Shown here: one piece after another, positions 26,397 to 33,788 of the stretch
Layout of the letters: each line of letters opens with the position of its first letter
How positions within the stretch are numbered: the stretch's first letter is position 1
Source: FEN-1139 sp038207155
GTDB lineage: Bacteria; Myxococcota_A; Polyangia; Polyangiales; Polyangiaceae
Direction of reading: 5' to 3'
DNA length: 64,000 nt
Assembly: GCA_038207155.1 (NCBI GenBank)
Contig: JBBRAB010000005.1
Location: 143,252-207,251 of the forward strand
Position numbers and translations under genes: made by a program
Notes under the pieces: model-generated
Told to the model about the DNA's origin: nothing
The model's input: the letters and a program-made list of their open reading frames with translations, nothing else
The model's database searches: none

Positions 26397-29300
26397 ATGA
26401 GCAGCTCACTCGGGCATCGCGTCCTGCGCGGTGCCGTCGCAGGCTTGGGCCTCGTGACGGCCGAGGGAATCGCGGTCCTGACGCTGCGTCACCGCGAGCT
26501 CACGAGCGTCTGGGAGGTCCAGCACGGCGTCATGGGGCTCGTCCCGTTGGCGTTCCCGGTGGCCGGGTTTCTCGGAGCCGCCGCCGGTCTGGCCTGGGCG
26601 CTGTTTGAGCCCGGGTGGGCTCGGCGCGCCGCGGCGGCCGTGCTGGCAACCTTCGCTCTCGGCTCTGTAGCCTACGGAGTGGGCGGCGGTCGGCACCTGG
26701 CAACGCTTGGGGTCCGCCTCGGTTTCGCGACGAGTCTAGCCGCTGGCGTCGGGATGCTGATCTGGTGGTTCTGGCCTTGGCTGGTGGCTGCGGCCAGCCG
26801 GCATCCGCGCCGCTGGGCCGTGGGCGTGGCGGCGCTGCTCCTGCTCTGTGAGCTGGCCAATCGTTTCGTCCTGGTGCGGCTCTACCCGGCATTTCACCTC
26901 GGGCTAGCGTTGGTGGCACTGACGCTCGCGCCCGGCGTCCTGCACGCCGTAAAGACCACCACATTTGGCCGAAAACCTGGGCGCAGCGCCGCGCTGCTGC
27001 TGCTCGGACTGGTCGCGCTCGCCGCGCTGGCGCCCGTGGGTGCCCGGCACCTGTCGACCTTCGACAATTTCCGTTGGCTGCTCGCTGAGAGTGCGCCGCT
27101 ACTCGGTCAATCCGTGGCGCTCGCGGCGCGCCTCGCGCCTCCGCCGCCCCTCGAGGCGGTCTGCGACGAGGACAGTCACGAGGCCAACTGCGGAGCGCCG
27201 GTGGTAAGCACGGGCGGCCCGGCATTTTCGTTGGGTGAGCGCGACCTACTGCTCGTTACGATCGATGCGCTGCGCGCCGATCACCTCGGGCTCTACGGCT
27301 ACGGCCGTCCCACGAGTCCCAGCATCGATGCGCTCGCGAGCGCTGGCGTCACCTTCGAGCGAGCCTACGCGCCCACTCCGCACACCTCGTACTCTGTCAC
27401 GTCGATGATGACGGGCAAGTACATGCGCCCGCTGCTGCTCCAAGGCGCGGCAGAAGACTCGGACACCTGGGCCAGTCTCGTTCGCCAGTATGGGGTAAAA
27501 ACGGCGGGTTTCTATCCACCAGCGGTGTTTTTTATCGATGGGGAGCGCTTTACGGCGTTCTCGAAGAACTACCTCGGGTTCGAATATCGCAAGGTGGAGT
27601 TCCTGGAAGGAGACGCACGCATCGGCCAGGTAGAGCGCTACCTGAAGAGCCAACCGGCGCACCAGCGACTGTTCGTCTGGGTTCATCTGTTTTCGCCCCA
27701 CGAGCCCTACCTCAAGCACGAGGAGCATGATTTCGGCGAGCGCGACATCGATCGCTACGACTCGGAGATCCGTGCGACGGACGCTGCGGTTGGCAAACTG
27801 GTCCAGAGCTTTCGCGCCAGGCGTCCGAACTCGATCGTGGTTCTGAGCGCTGACCATGGGGAGGAGTTTGGGGATCACGGCGGGCGCTATCACGGCACCA
27901 GCGTCTTTGAGGAACAGATCCGGGTTCCGTTGATTGTCAACGCGCCGGGACTCTTCCCAACTCATCGAGTCGCCGAGCCAGTCCAGACCATTGATCTGCT
28001 CCCGACGATGTTGTCTGCCATGACGATCCCGCGCCCCCCGCGCCTGAGGGGACGCGATCTGGGAGAGCTGCTGATGGGCAAACGTGCCTCGGGTGAGGGG
28101 CTGGCCCTCGCGGAGACGGACGAACAGGTTCTCCTGGCGGAAGGCAGCCTTCGCCTGATTTGCGCGCGTCAGCTCGGGGCCTGCAAGCTCTACGACATTG
28201 CCCATGATCCCGGGGAGCTCGACGACCTTTCCGACAGTCGTCGGGAGCGCTTCGAGGCCATGCGGCAGCGACAACGCGAGCTCAGTGCGTCCCACGGTCG
28301 GTTTGAGGCGCGCGGGCTCCGGGCCGAGGGGCGCGGCTGGCCCGCCCCGATCATGCGAGGCATCTCGGGAGACACGGACGCAGCCGAAGAGATTGCGGCC
28401 CTGCTCGACGACGCCGAGGTCACTATCCGTCGCAAGGCAGCAGAGTTGCTCTTCGAGCTCCACCGCGAGAGCACGGTGGCCGCGCTGCTGTTGGCCCTCG
28501 GCCGCGACGAGGATCGCCTGGTCCGCTCCTGGGCCGCGCTTGCCTTGACCCGCCTGGGGCAGGGCGCGCCGCTAGTATTCGATCTTGCCGCCAGCGACGA
28601 CCCAACCTTCAAGCGACTCGCGTCCCTAGCGCTCGCCGAGGTCGGAGATCCGCGAGGGTTTCAGGTCCTGCTCAACTGGTGGAAGAGTGACGAGCCTAGG
28701 AGCCTCTCGCGCTCTCGCGAGCTGCTGGTTGCGCTGGCTAAGCTGCGCGACCGCGATGCGGTTCCGGCGCTCCTGGCGCGCTTGCCAGATCTGCGTCTGA
28801 GGCCGTATATCGCCGAGGCGCTGGCCGAACTCGGTGACGAGTCCGCCCGCGGGCCACTGCTGCATGCCTTCGCTGAAGAGCGCTACCAGGGCACCCGCCT
28901 GGCGCTGGGCAAGGCGCTCGTCCAGCTCAAGTCCAAGGAGGAGCTCGCTCGCCCCTTGGTACGCTTCCTCGGCGTACCTGACCCACTGCCCGGCGGTCTT
29001 GGGCTCGCTCAGAAGGCGGGGATCCTTGAACACATCGGTGGGCCGAAGCCCCGGGAGCTAGGCCGGCTTGGGGACACAGCTCGGCTCGGTACCACGATTC
29101 AAATCGTGGTACCTAAACTCGGCAATATTCAACACTTGCGAGCGATCATTCGAGTAACCGCTGAAGGAAAAGGGACCGGGGAGATTCGGATCGGAATCCC
29201 GAGCCAGGCTTCAGGTAATACTTCAAATAAGAGCCTGCAAGTAGCTGAATCTAAACATGAATTCCTTGGTGACAACTTTATTACCTTCGTCTGTCCGGAA

Positions 29301-29495
29301 AAGGCCCGCTCCGACGAGTACGTCCAGACGCTCCCGGACAGTTTTCGCTGGCGACCAGGCTCGACCGTCGAGGTGAGGGTGTTCGCGACGACGGGACTGC
29401 GCCTCGAGGCCCTGGCAATATTGCCGCTGTCTGATGAGCTCCCGCCTCCGCCGCCCCAGGCGTGGACCCCGCGTCCGGAAGACCAGAGTGATTGA
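26397..29495 (+). CDS. Membrane-anchored alkaline-phosphatase-superfamily (sulfatase-like) protein with HEAT repeats
   Basis: This 1032-residue protein has about seven N-terminal membrane segments (residues 1-220). A sulfatase-fold domain follows (about 280-600): LLVTIDALRADHLG, LLPTMLSAM and the metal-ligand segment SADHGEEFGDHGG. The nucleophile position reads PTPHTSYS with Thr330, rather than the Cys/Ser of CxPxR sulfatases. It therefore resembles LtaS/EptA-type transferases and should not need formylglycine. HEAT-like helices occupy about 650-870 (RRKAAELLFELHRES). A beta-rich C-terminal domain is encoded by unusually AT-rich codons. The ATG at 26397 was chosen over a TTG at 26373. The substrate is unknown. 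Confidence 0.82.
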   Translation: MSSSLGHRVLRGAVAGLGLVTAEGIAVLTLRHRELTSVWEVQHGVMGLVPLAFPVAGFLGAAAGLAWALFEPGWARRAAAAVLATFALGSVAYGVGGGRHLATLGVRLGFATSLAAGVGMLIWWFWPWLVAAASRHPRRWAVGVAALLLLCELANRFVLVRLYPAFHLGLALVALTLAPGVLHAVKTTTFGRKPGRSAALLLLGLVALAALAPVGARHLSTFDNFRWLLAESAPLLGQSVALAARLAPPPPLEAVCDEDSHEANCGAPVVSTGGPAFSLGERDLLLVTIDALRADHLGLYGYGRPTSPSIDALASAGVTFERAYAPTPHTSYSVTSMMTGKYMRPLLLQGAAEDSDTWASLVRQYGVKTAGFYPPAVFFIDGERFTAFSKNYLGFEYRKVEFLEGDARIGQVERYLKSQPAHQRLFVWVHLFSPHEPYLKHEEHDFGERDIDRYDSEIRATDAAVGKLVQSFRARRPNSIVVLSADHGEEFGDHGGRYHGTSVFEEQIRVPLIVNAPGLFPTHRVAEPVQTIDLLPTMLSAMTIPRPPRLRGRDLGELLMGKRASGEGLALAETDEQVLLAEGSLRLICARQLGACKLYDIAHDPGELDDLSDSRRERFEAMRQRQRELSASHGRFEARGLRAEGRGWPAPIMRGISGDTDAAEEIAALLDDAEVTIRRKAAELLFELHRESTVAALLLALGRDEDRLVRSWAALALTRLGQGAPLVFDLAASDDPTFKRLASLALAEVGDPRGFQVLLNWWKSDEPRSLSRSRELLVALAKLRDRDAVPALLARLPDLRLRPYIAEALAELGDESARGPLLHAFAEERYQGTRLALGKALVQLKSKEELARPLVRFLGVPDPLPGGLGLAQKAGILEHIGGPKPRELGRLGDTARLGTTIQIVVPKLGNIQHLRAIIRVTAEGKGTGEIRIGIPSQASGNTSNKSLQVAESKHEFLGDNFITFVCPEKARSDEYVQTLPDSFRWRPGSTVEVRVFATTGLRLEALAILPLSDELPPPPPQAWTPRPEDQSD
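29088..29113. repeat. Perfect 12-base inverted repeat inside a coding region
   Basis: GGTACCACGATT at 29088-29099 is followed by CA and then by its exact reverse complement AATCGTGGTACC at 29102-29113. It lies in the sulfatase-like gene at the switch from GC-rich codons to an AT-richer stretch that runs to about 29300. It could form a cruciform or mark a past insertion junction. Confidence 0.85.
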
Positions 29496-29557
29496 GCAAG
29501 CGTCGAGTTGTGCATTCATTCCGGCGCAACCGCGATCCCGTGGTATAGCGCCCCGCG

Positions 29558-30721
29558 GTGGCAGACGAGAACGATCAGGAGACGCGACGCGCGCAGCGCC
29601 GAGCGAAACAGGGTGAGACCTCGGCGACTGAAAAGCCCGAGGTTGAACCTACCGCAGTCGAGCTAGTGCGCGATCGAAACGCGCGCTTGCGCGAACAGGC
29701 CGCAGCAGAGCGCCGAGCCCAGCGAGAGGAGAGCACCCGTGGGCGCCCCGCCGCAGCGGGCCTCGATGCCTCCGAACGGATGGACGATCTGTTCGTGCGC
29801 ACGACCCACGTGGCAAGCGACTGGGTCCGCAAGAACTTCTACTGGGCCCAGTACGTGATTGTTGGCGGAGTCGTGCTCGGGTTCGGCTACCAGGGCTACA
29901 ACTACTATCGGGTCGACCAGGCCGCCAAGAACGGCGACGCCCTGATGCAGGGGCTGGAAGCTGAGATGCGTCCCGTCGCTCCGAAATCAAGCGCCGAGGC
30001 GATGCTGGGGCTGAGTCTTCCCGAAGCCGCCAATTCCTTTCCGTCCGAGGAGGCGCGCCTCTCGGCAGCGGAGCAGGGCTACCGCGCGACCGTCAAGAAC
30101 CTCCCGAAGTCGAGCGCGGCCTCCTTCGCCGAGTTCTCGCTCGCTGGGCTGCTCTACGATCAGAAGAAATTCGACGAAGCCCTTCAGCGCTATCGAACCG
30201 CACGCGGCAGTGAGCTCCTGCGGACGATGCCGGATGTGTCGGCTCGCGCTCTCGAAGGCATCGGACTCTGCCAAGAAGCCAAGGGCGAGCGTGATGCTGC
30301 CCTGCAGACCTTCAAGGAGCTCGCGGGTCTCGAAGGCGTCGGCAACGCGTCGGCCTATGGGATGTATCACGAGGCACGACTGCTGCTCGCGAAGGGCAAA
30401 CAGGACGAGCTGACGCCGCTCATGAAGCGTCTTGACGAGCGGGTGAAGTCGGACACGGAGCGAGGCGAGGGGTTCCTCGCTCGCATGGTGGGTCAGCTGC
30501 ACGAGCAGATCGCGCCCGGCGCTTCGCGTCAGGGGGAGCTTGAGCGGATGCTCAAGAACCTCAAGACCAGCCAGCCGATCCCGGCTAACGCGCAGCCGGT
30601 GGAGCTACCGAGGCAAGCGCCGGCGGGCCCAACCGAGGTTCCACCTGCCGCACCGGCAGGCGATCCAGCTCCGCTCAGCACCGGACCCCTGGAGTCCTCG
30701 AGCCCCGCAGGCACGCAGTGA
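29558..30721 (+). CDS. YfgM-like single-pass membrane protein with TPR-like domain
   Basis: From the GTG at 29558 the protein has 387 residues: a highly charged Arg/Glu-rich N-terminus of about 80 residues, one membrane helix (about 88-108, YVIVGGVVLGFGY), then a periplasmic helical-repeat domain. The repeat domain includes FAEFSLAGLLYDQKKFDEALQRY. A Pro/Ala-rich tail ends the protein. This layout and its position directly before bamB match YfgM, an ancillary SecYEG/PpiD-associated periplasmic factor encoded before bamB in Escherichia coli. Primary sequence similarity is weak, so the assignment rests on topology and context. Its stop overlaps the bamB GTG by 4 bases. Confidence 0.75.
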   Translation: MADENDQETRRAQRRAKQGETSATEKPEVEPTAVELVRDRNARLREQAAAERRAQREESTRGRPAAAGLDASERMDDLFVRTTHVASDWVRKNFYWAQYVIVGGVVLGFGYQGYNYYRVDQAAKNGDALMQGLEAEMRPVAPKSSAEAMLGLSLPEAANSFPSEEARLSAAEQGYRATVKNLPKSSAASFAEFSLAGLLYDQKKFDEALQRYRTARGSELLRTMPDVSARALEGIGLCQEAKGERDAALQTFKELAGLEGVGNASAYGMYHEARLLLAKGKQDELTPLMKRLDERVKSDTERGEGFLARMVGQLHEQIAPGASRQGELERMLKNLKTSQPIPANAQPVELPRQAPAGPTEVPPAAPAGDPAPLSTGPLESSSPAGTQ

Positions 30722-32028
30722 AGAAATCGCTCGCCCTGAGCACCCTGGCGCTCTGCTGCTTCGCTTCGACCCTCGGATGCGAGACGTTGCGCGTGGGCGC
30801 GCATGCCGAGCAGCCTCTTTGGGTCACCCATCCGAGTGGTTCGATCCAGGTCGAGTACCGCGTTCCAGTGATGGCTGGCTCTCGCCGTTTCGGTGAGGAC
30901 TATCAGCGCGGTCGGGCGGAAATCGACGCCAAGGGCAAGCGGCTATTTGTTGGTTCTGCTGATAACGGGCTGTATTGCCTCGATGCGCTGACGGGCGGGA
31001 CGTTCTGGCGCTTCGAAGCCGCCGGCCCAGTTCAGAGCGCGCCGCTCTACGATGCCGCCTCGGGGGCCCTCTATTTCGGCGCGGCCGATGGAGCCCTCTA
31101 CAAGGTCGACGCGAGCAATGGACAGCTGCTGTTTCGATTCGCTTCGAACGCTGAGGTGCTCAGACGTCCGGTCTTGTCCGGCGGCATTCTCTACGCCATC
31201 AACGCCAACGACACGATCCTGGCGCTGGATCCGAAGTCGGGAAAATTGCTCTGGACCCAGCATCGGTCTCCCGCCATGGGCATGGAGATCTCGGGGCACT
31301 CCGGACTTCTCGTGTGGCGCGGCAAGGTCTACGCCGGCTTCAGTGACGGCACGATCGTAGCGTACGACGCCCGCACTGGGGCGGAACGCTGGCAACCGGT
31401 CGATCTAGTAACGGATAGCGAGAGCATCGGGCAAAACGAGTACCTCGACGTCGACACCACGCCCGTCGCTGACGAGCTCGACGGTTCGCCGGTCATCTAC
31501 GTCGCGAGCATTCAGGGTGGCCTGTTCGCGCTCGACGCGGACTCGGGAACCCAGGTGTGGTCGAACCCGGCTGTCACCGGCGCCACCGAGCTAATTCTCT
31601 GGCGCCAAGCGGCGCATCCTGCTCGCGACGGCGGCCCCGCGCTGCCTGCGCGCAAGCTCCTGATCGCGGCCACGGGCACCACTGGCCTCTGGGCGCTCGA
31701 CCCTGAGTCAGGCGCTGAACTCTGGCGAACGAAGCTACCCGCGGGCGGCATTGCCGGACCGGTGCCGTTCGGGGGCGCACTGCTGGCGTCCGCGTCACAG
31801 CTCGGCCTGTTTCTCTTGTCGCCGCTCGACGGGCGCGTGATTGACGGAGTGCACCTGACCGATGGCGTCTCGGCTCTCGTCGCGGGTCAGGGGCAGCGTG
31901 CTTTCGTGCTGACCAACGCCGGAAATCTCCTGGCGCTCCACGTGGGGCGACCGGGTCACGCTCCGTCAGCCGAACCAAACGAGATCGAGTTCGGCGCTCG
32001 TCCGCTGACCACCAGCCAGAGCTGGTAG
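30718..32028 (+). CDS. bamB: Outer-membrane assembly lipoprotein BamB-like (PQQ-type beta-propeller)
   Basis: The 436-residue lipoprotein starts at a GTG that overlaps the previous stop. It has a signal ending ASTLGC. The mature part is a beta-propeller of PQQ/YWTD-like blades. Blade sequences include GLYCLDALTGGTFWRF, ALYKVDASNGQLLFRF, ILALDPKSGKLLWTQ, TIVAYDARTGAERW and LFALDADSGTQVW. BamB binds BamA and helps barrel assembly. The YfgM-like neighbour supports this over a PQQ enzyme, as no dehydrogenase features are seen. It lies 5 kb from bamD on the opposite strand. Confidence 0.82.
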   Translation: MKKSLALSTLALCCFASTLGCETLRVGAHAEQPLWVTHPSGSIQVEYRVPVMAGSRRFGEDYQRGRAEIDAKGKRLFVGSADNGLYCLDALTGGTFWRFEAAGPVQSAPLYDAASGALYFGAADGALYKVDASNGQLLFRFASNAEVLRRPVLSGGILYAINANDTILALDPKSGKLLWTQHRSPAMGMEISGHSGLLVWRGKVYAGFSDGTIVAYDARTGAERWQPVDLVTDSESIGQNEYLDVDTTPVADELDGSPVIYVASIQGGLFALDADSGTQVWSNPAVTGATELILWRQAAHPARDGGPALPARKLLIAATGTTGLWALDPESGAELWRTKLPAGGIAGPVPFGGALLASASQLGLFLLSPLDGRVIDGVHLTDGVSALVAGQGQRAFVLTNAGNLLALHVGRPGHAPSAEPNEIEFGARPLTTSQSW

Positions 32029-32525
32029 TCAACGAGTCCGATGTGCGCACGGCTGCGACTCGCCACGCCGTGGCTGCGACTCGCCACGCCGTGGCTGCGA
32101 CTCGCTCAGCTGACTGAGCGCCGTGTGCAGACGCCTCTTTGGCGCGCCGCGCAGGACTAACTGCGGGCTCGCCGAAGCGCAGCGAGACTCGGACGGCAGA
32201 AGCGCTTGCTCGGCGTTTGTCCGCAATTACCCCTTGGGCTTGGTTCGCATAATATACATTATGTCAACTAAGCAGAATGGAGTTGGCAGGGGGACGCTCG
32301 GAGTGGCGCAGAGCTACGCCGCAGTCCCCCGTGCGCGCTCTCGTGGATGCCGCCGCTCTCGCAGAGCTACGCCGCGTCCCGGTACGCGCAGGACATCGCG
32401 ATGGCGCCGCTCTCGCGCCGAACTGTAACGCGGGTTCGGGAGCAGCTCTGGGCGGATTTGCCGGCTCGTGACCGCACCTCACGGATGCACGACGAGCCAA
32501 CAAAACTCAGACCCACAAAACGCTT
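32029..32525. other. Non-coding spacer between bamB and the tRNA genes, with small repeats
   Basis: No convincing gene is present in these 497 bases. Short open frames are Arg-rich translations of GC-rich sequence. The region contains a 21-base tandem repeat, a perfect hairpin CGCTCAG-CTGA-CTGAGCG at 32103-32120 about 75 bases after the bamB stop (no T run), an AT-rich inverted repeat CATAAT-ATAC-ATTATG at 32248-32263, and a 15-base direct repeat (GCAGAGCTACGCCGC) at 32308-32322 and 32361-32375. It may be a degraded gene or a regulatory region. Confidence 0.6.
32051..32105. repeat. 21-base direct tandem repeat, 2.6 copies
   Basis: The unit GGCTGCGACTCGCCACGCC plus GT occurs at 32051-32071 and 32072-32092, with a 13-base partial third copy at 32093-32105. 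The two full copies are identical. It lies just after the bamB stop and does not extend any gene. Confidence 0.9.
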
Positions 32526-32553
32526 CACGCCAGGGTCTTTCGACTCTGGCGTG
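32526..32553 (-). terminator. Terminator of the tRNA-Gln/tRNA-Glu unit
   Basis: CACGCCAGGGT and ACTCTGGCGTG pair over 11 bases (one wobble) around a 6-base loop, 22 bases downstream of tRNA-Glu in the leftward direction. Read on the minus strand the stem is followed by AAGCGTTTTG, a short T run that fits intrinsic termination. Confidence 0.65.
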
Positions 32554-32575
32554 CTCACTTTGTCACTCTTCTGGG

Positions 32576-32647
32576 TGACCCCAACGAGATTTGAACTCGT
32601 GTTACCGGCGTGAGAGGCCGATGTCCTAACCGCTAGACGATGGGGCC
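32576..32647 (-). tRNA. tRNA-Glu (anticodon CTC)
   Basis: The minus strand folds into a complete 72-base cloverleaf including the discriminator A. The acceptor GGCCCCA pairs with TGGGGTC (one G-T), and the D arm is GTCT...GGAC. The anticodon stem TCGGC/GCCGG closes the loop CTCTCAC with anticodon CTC, and the T loop is TTCAAAT. The 3' end reads ACCC rather than ACCA, so CCA is not encoded. It reads GAG codons, which are abundant here. Confidence 0.95.
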
Positions 32648-32680
32648 AATGGTATCCGCTCTGGAATTCGGAGACCTAAG

Positions 32681-32751
32681 CTGGGGTGCAGGGATTCGAA
32701 CCCCAATAGACGGAACCAGAATCCGTAGTCCTACCGTTAGACGACACCCCA
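32681..32751 (-). tRNA. tRNA-Gln (anticodon CTG)
   Basis: The minus strand gives a 71-base cloverleaf: acceptor TGGGGTG with CACCCCA, discriminator G, D arm GTCT...GGAC, anticodon stem ACGGA/TCCGT and loop TTCTGGT with anticodon CTG, and T loop TTCGAAT. It lies 33 bases upstream of tRNA-Glu in the same direction, so the two are probably one transcript. CCA is not encoded. Confidence 0.95.
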
Positions 32752-32802
32752 ATAGACCTGGAGGGTCCCTTGGGACGATTCGGCGTTACCGCCGTCGTTC
32801 AA

Positions 32803-32840
32803 GGCGCGATTAGTTATCGTCTCGAGTCCCCTCGCGCAAG
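32803..32840 (-). promoter_or_regulatory. Weak candidate promoter for the tRNA pair
   Basis: On the minus strand TTGCGC (32839-32834) precedes an AT-rich GATAACTAAT stretch near 32818-32809, about 50-60 bases before the tRNA-Gln 5' end. The -10 match is poor. The AT-rich patch in otherwise GC-rich DNA and its position are the main support. Confidence 0.25.
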
Positions 32841-32876
32841 GAGAAATCCGTTTGGCGCCTCAGATTGTACGGCCGT

Positions 32877-33743
32877 TCACGGTGCGATCGCGAACGGGCG
32901 CTGGGCTTCTGGGCGCCGATGGTACGCAAGCCAACGCGCGGTGACTTCAGCCCAATCTGCCCGCACCTCCATCTTGGGATGGATCTTGTCGCGTGCGCGC
33001 GGCATCGACGCGATGAAGGCGTTCTGGTCCATGTAGACGCACGGCGCGATATTCTCCCGAATGATCGCCAGCAGCTGCGGCCGAGCCCCTTCCCAGAGCA
33101 CCGGCGCCACCCACACGCAGGGCCGGCCACCCAGGCGCTCGACCAAGCGTCGAATGGTCGGGATCCGCTTTTCGGGCTCGGGATTCTCAAGCTCGTTGGC
33201 ACCCAGGCTGATCAGCACCAGATCCGGCTTGAACTGGTCGAGGAGCACCGGGAGCTTCTGCTTCTGATCCCAGGCCCAGGTCGGAATGTAAGTCGCCGTC
33301 TCGTACCGCAGGATGCTCCGCACCCCGCGCCGCTGCAGCTCCTTGTCGAGCTCAAGCCCGAGCGCGCCTGCGAACGAATCCCCGATGTGGAGCACCGTGC
33401 TGCCCTTGGGAAACTCGGGGCCAGGGCCAGGGCCGCCCACGAGGGCCGTTCGAACCACCAGGCCCGAAGGCAGCTGCTCGGTCCCGCCGACAGGCGCAGG
33501 TGCGGCTGCCGCGGGCGCAGCCGAGCCAGCAGTTGCTTGGTCCGGCGTGCCGGACGCGCTTGGCGTGCCGCCTGGCGCGGGGCTCGCGTCGGGCGCTCGG
33601 TCACCGGCGTGAGCTGGTGGAGCAGGCGCTCGGTCACCGGCGTGAGCTGGCGGAGCGGACGACGCGACAGGGGCGTGCGACGCACAACCAAGCGCGCCCG
33701 CGAGAACGGAACCGAGGCAAAGAACAACACCAAATAGTCGCAT
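32877..33743 (-). CDS. SGNH/GDSL-type hydrolase lipoprotein
   Basis: The 288-residue lipoprotein has a signal ending AGALGC (Cys20). A Pro/Ala-rich linker follows with a repeated AHAGDRAP unit. The SGNH hydrolase domain starts near residue 117: block I HIGDSFAGAL with nucleophile Ser123, block III SLGANEL, and block V DKIHP with the Asp/His pair. Such domains deacylate sugars, lipids or peptidoglycan O-acetyl groups. The substrate is not predictable here. It lies 45 bases after the membrane peptidase/FGE-like fusion on the same strand and is probably the third gene of the lon-like operon. Confidence 0.85.
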   Translation of the reverse strand: MRLFGVVLCLGSVLAGALGCASHAPVASSAPPAHAGDRAPAPPAHAGDRAPDASPAPGGTPSASGTPDQATAGSAAPAAAAPAPVGGTEQLPSGLVVRTALVGGPGPGPEFPKGSTVLHIGDSFAGALGLELDKELQRRGVRSILRYETATYIPTWAWDQKQKLPVLLDQFKPDLVLISLGANELENPEPEKRIPTIRRLVERLGGRPCVWVAPVLWEGARPQLLAIIRENIAPCVYMDQNAFIASMPRARDKIHPKMEVRADWAEVTARWLAYHRRPEAQRPFAIAP

Positions 33744-33788
33744 GGCCCCCCACCCTTACCGCAGCAAGGCACCCTGGTCGAGAGCCGG

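Noticed and set aside
32051..32105. CRISPR-like array
   Set aside because: Only 2.6 directly adjoining copies with no spacers and no cas genes.
32261..32428. Short plus-strand frame after the AT-rich inverted repeat
   Set aside because: The 55-residue product is almost all Arg/Ser/Gly with no ribosome binding site or conserved motif.
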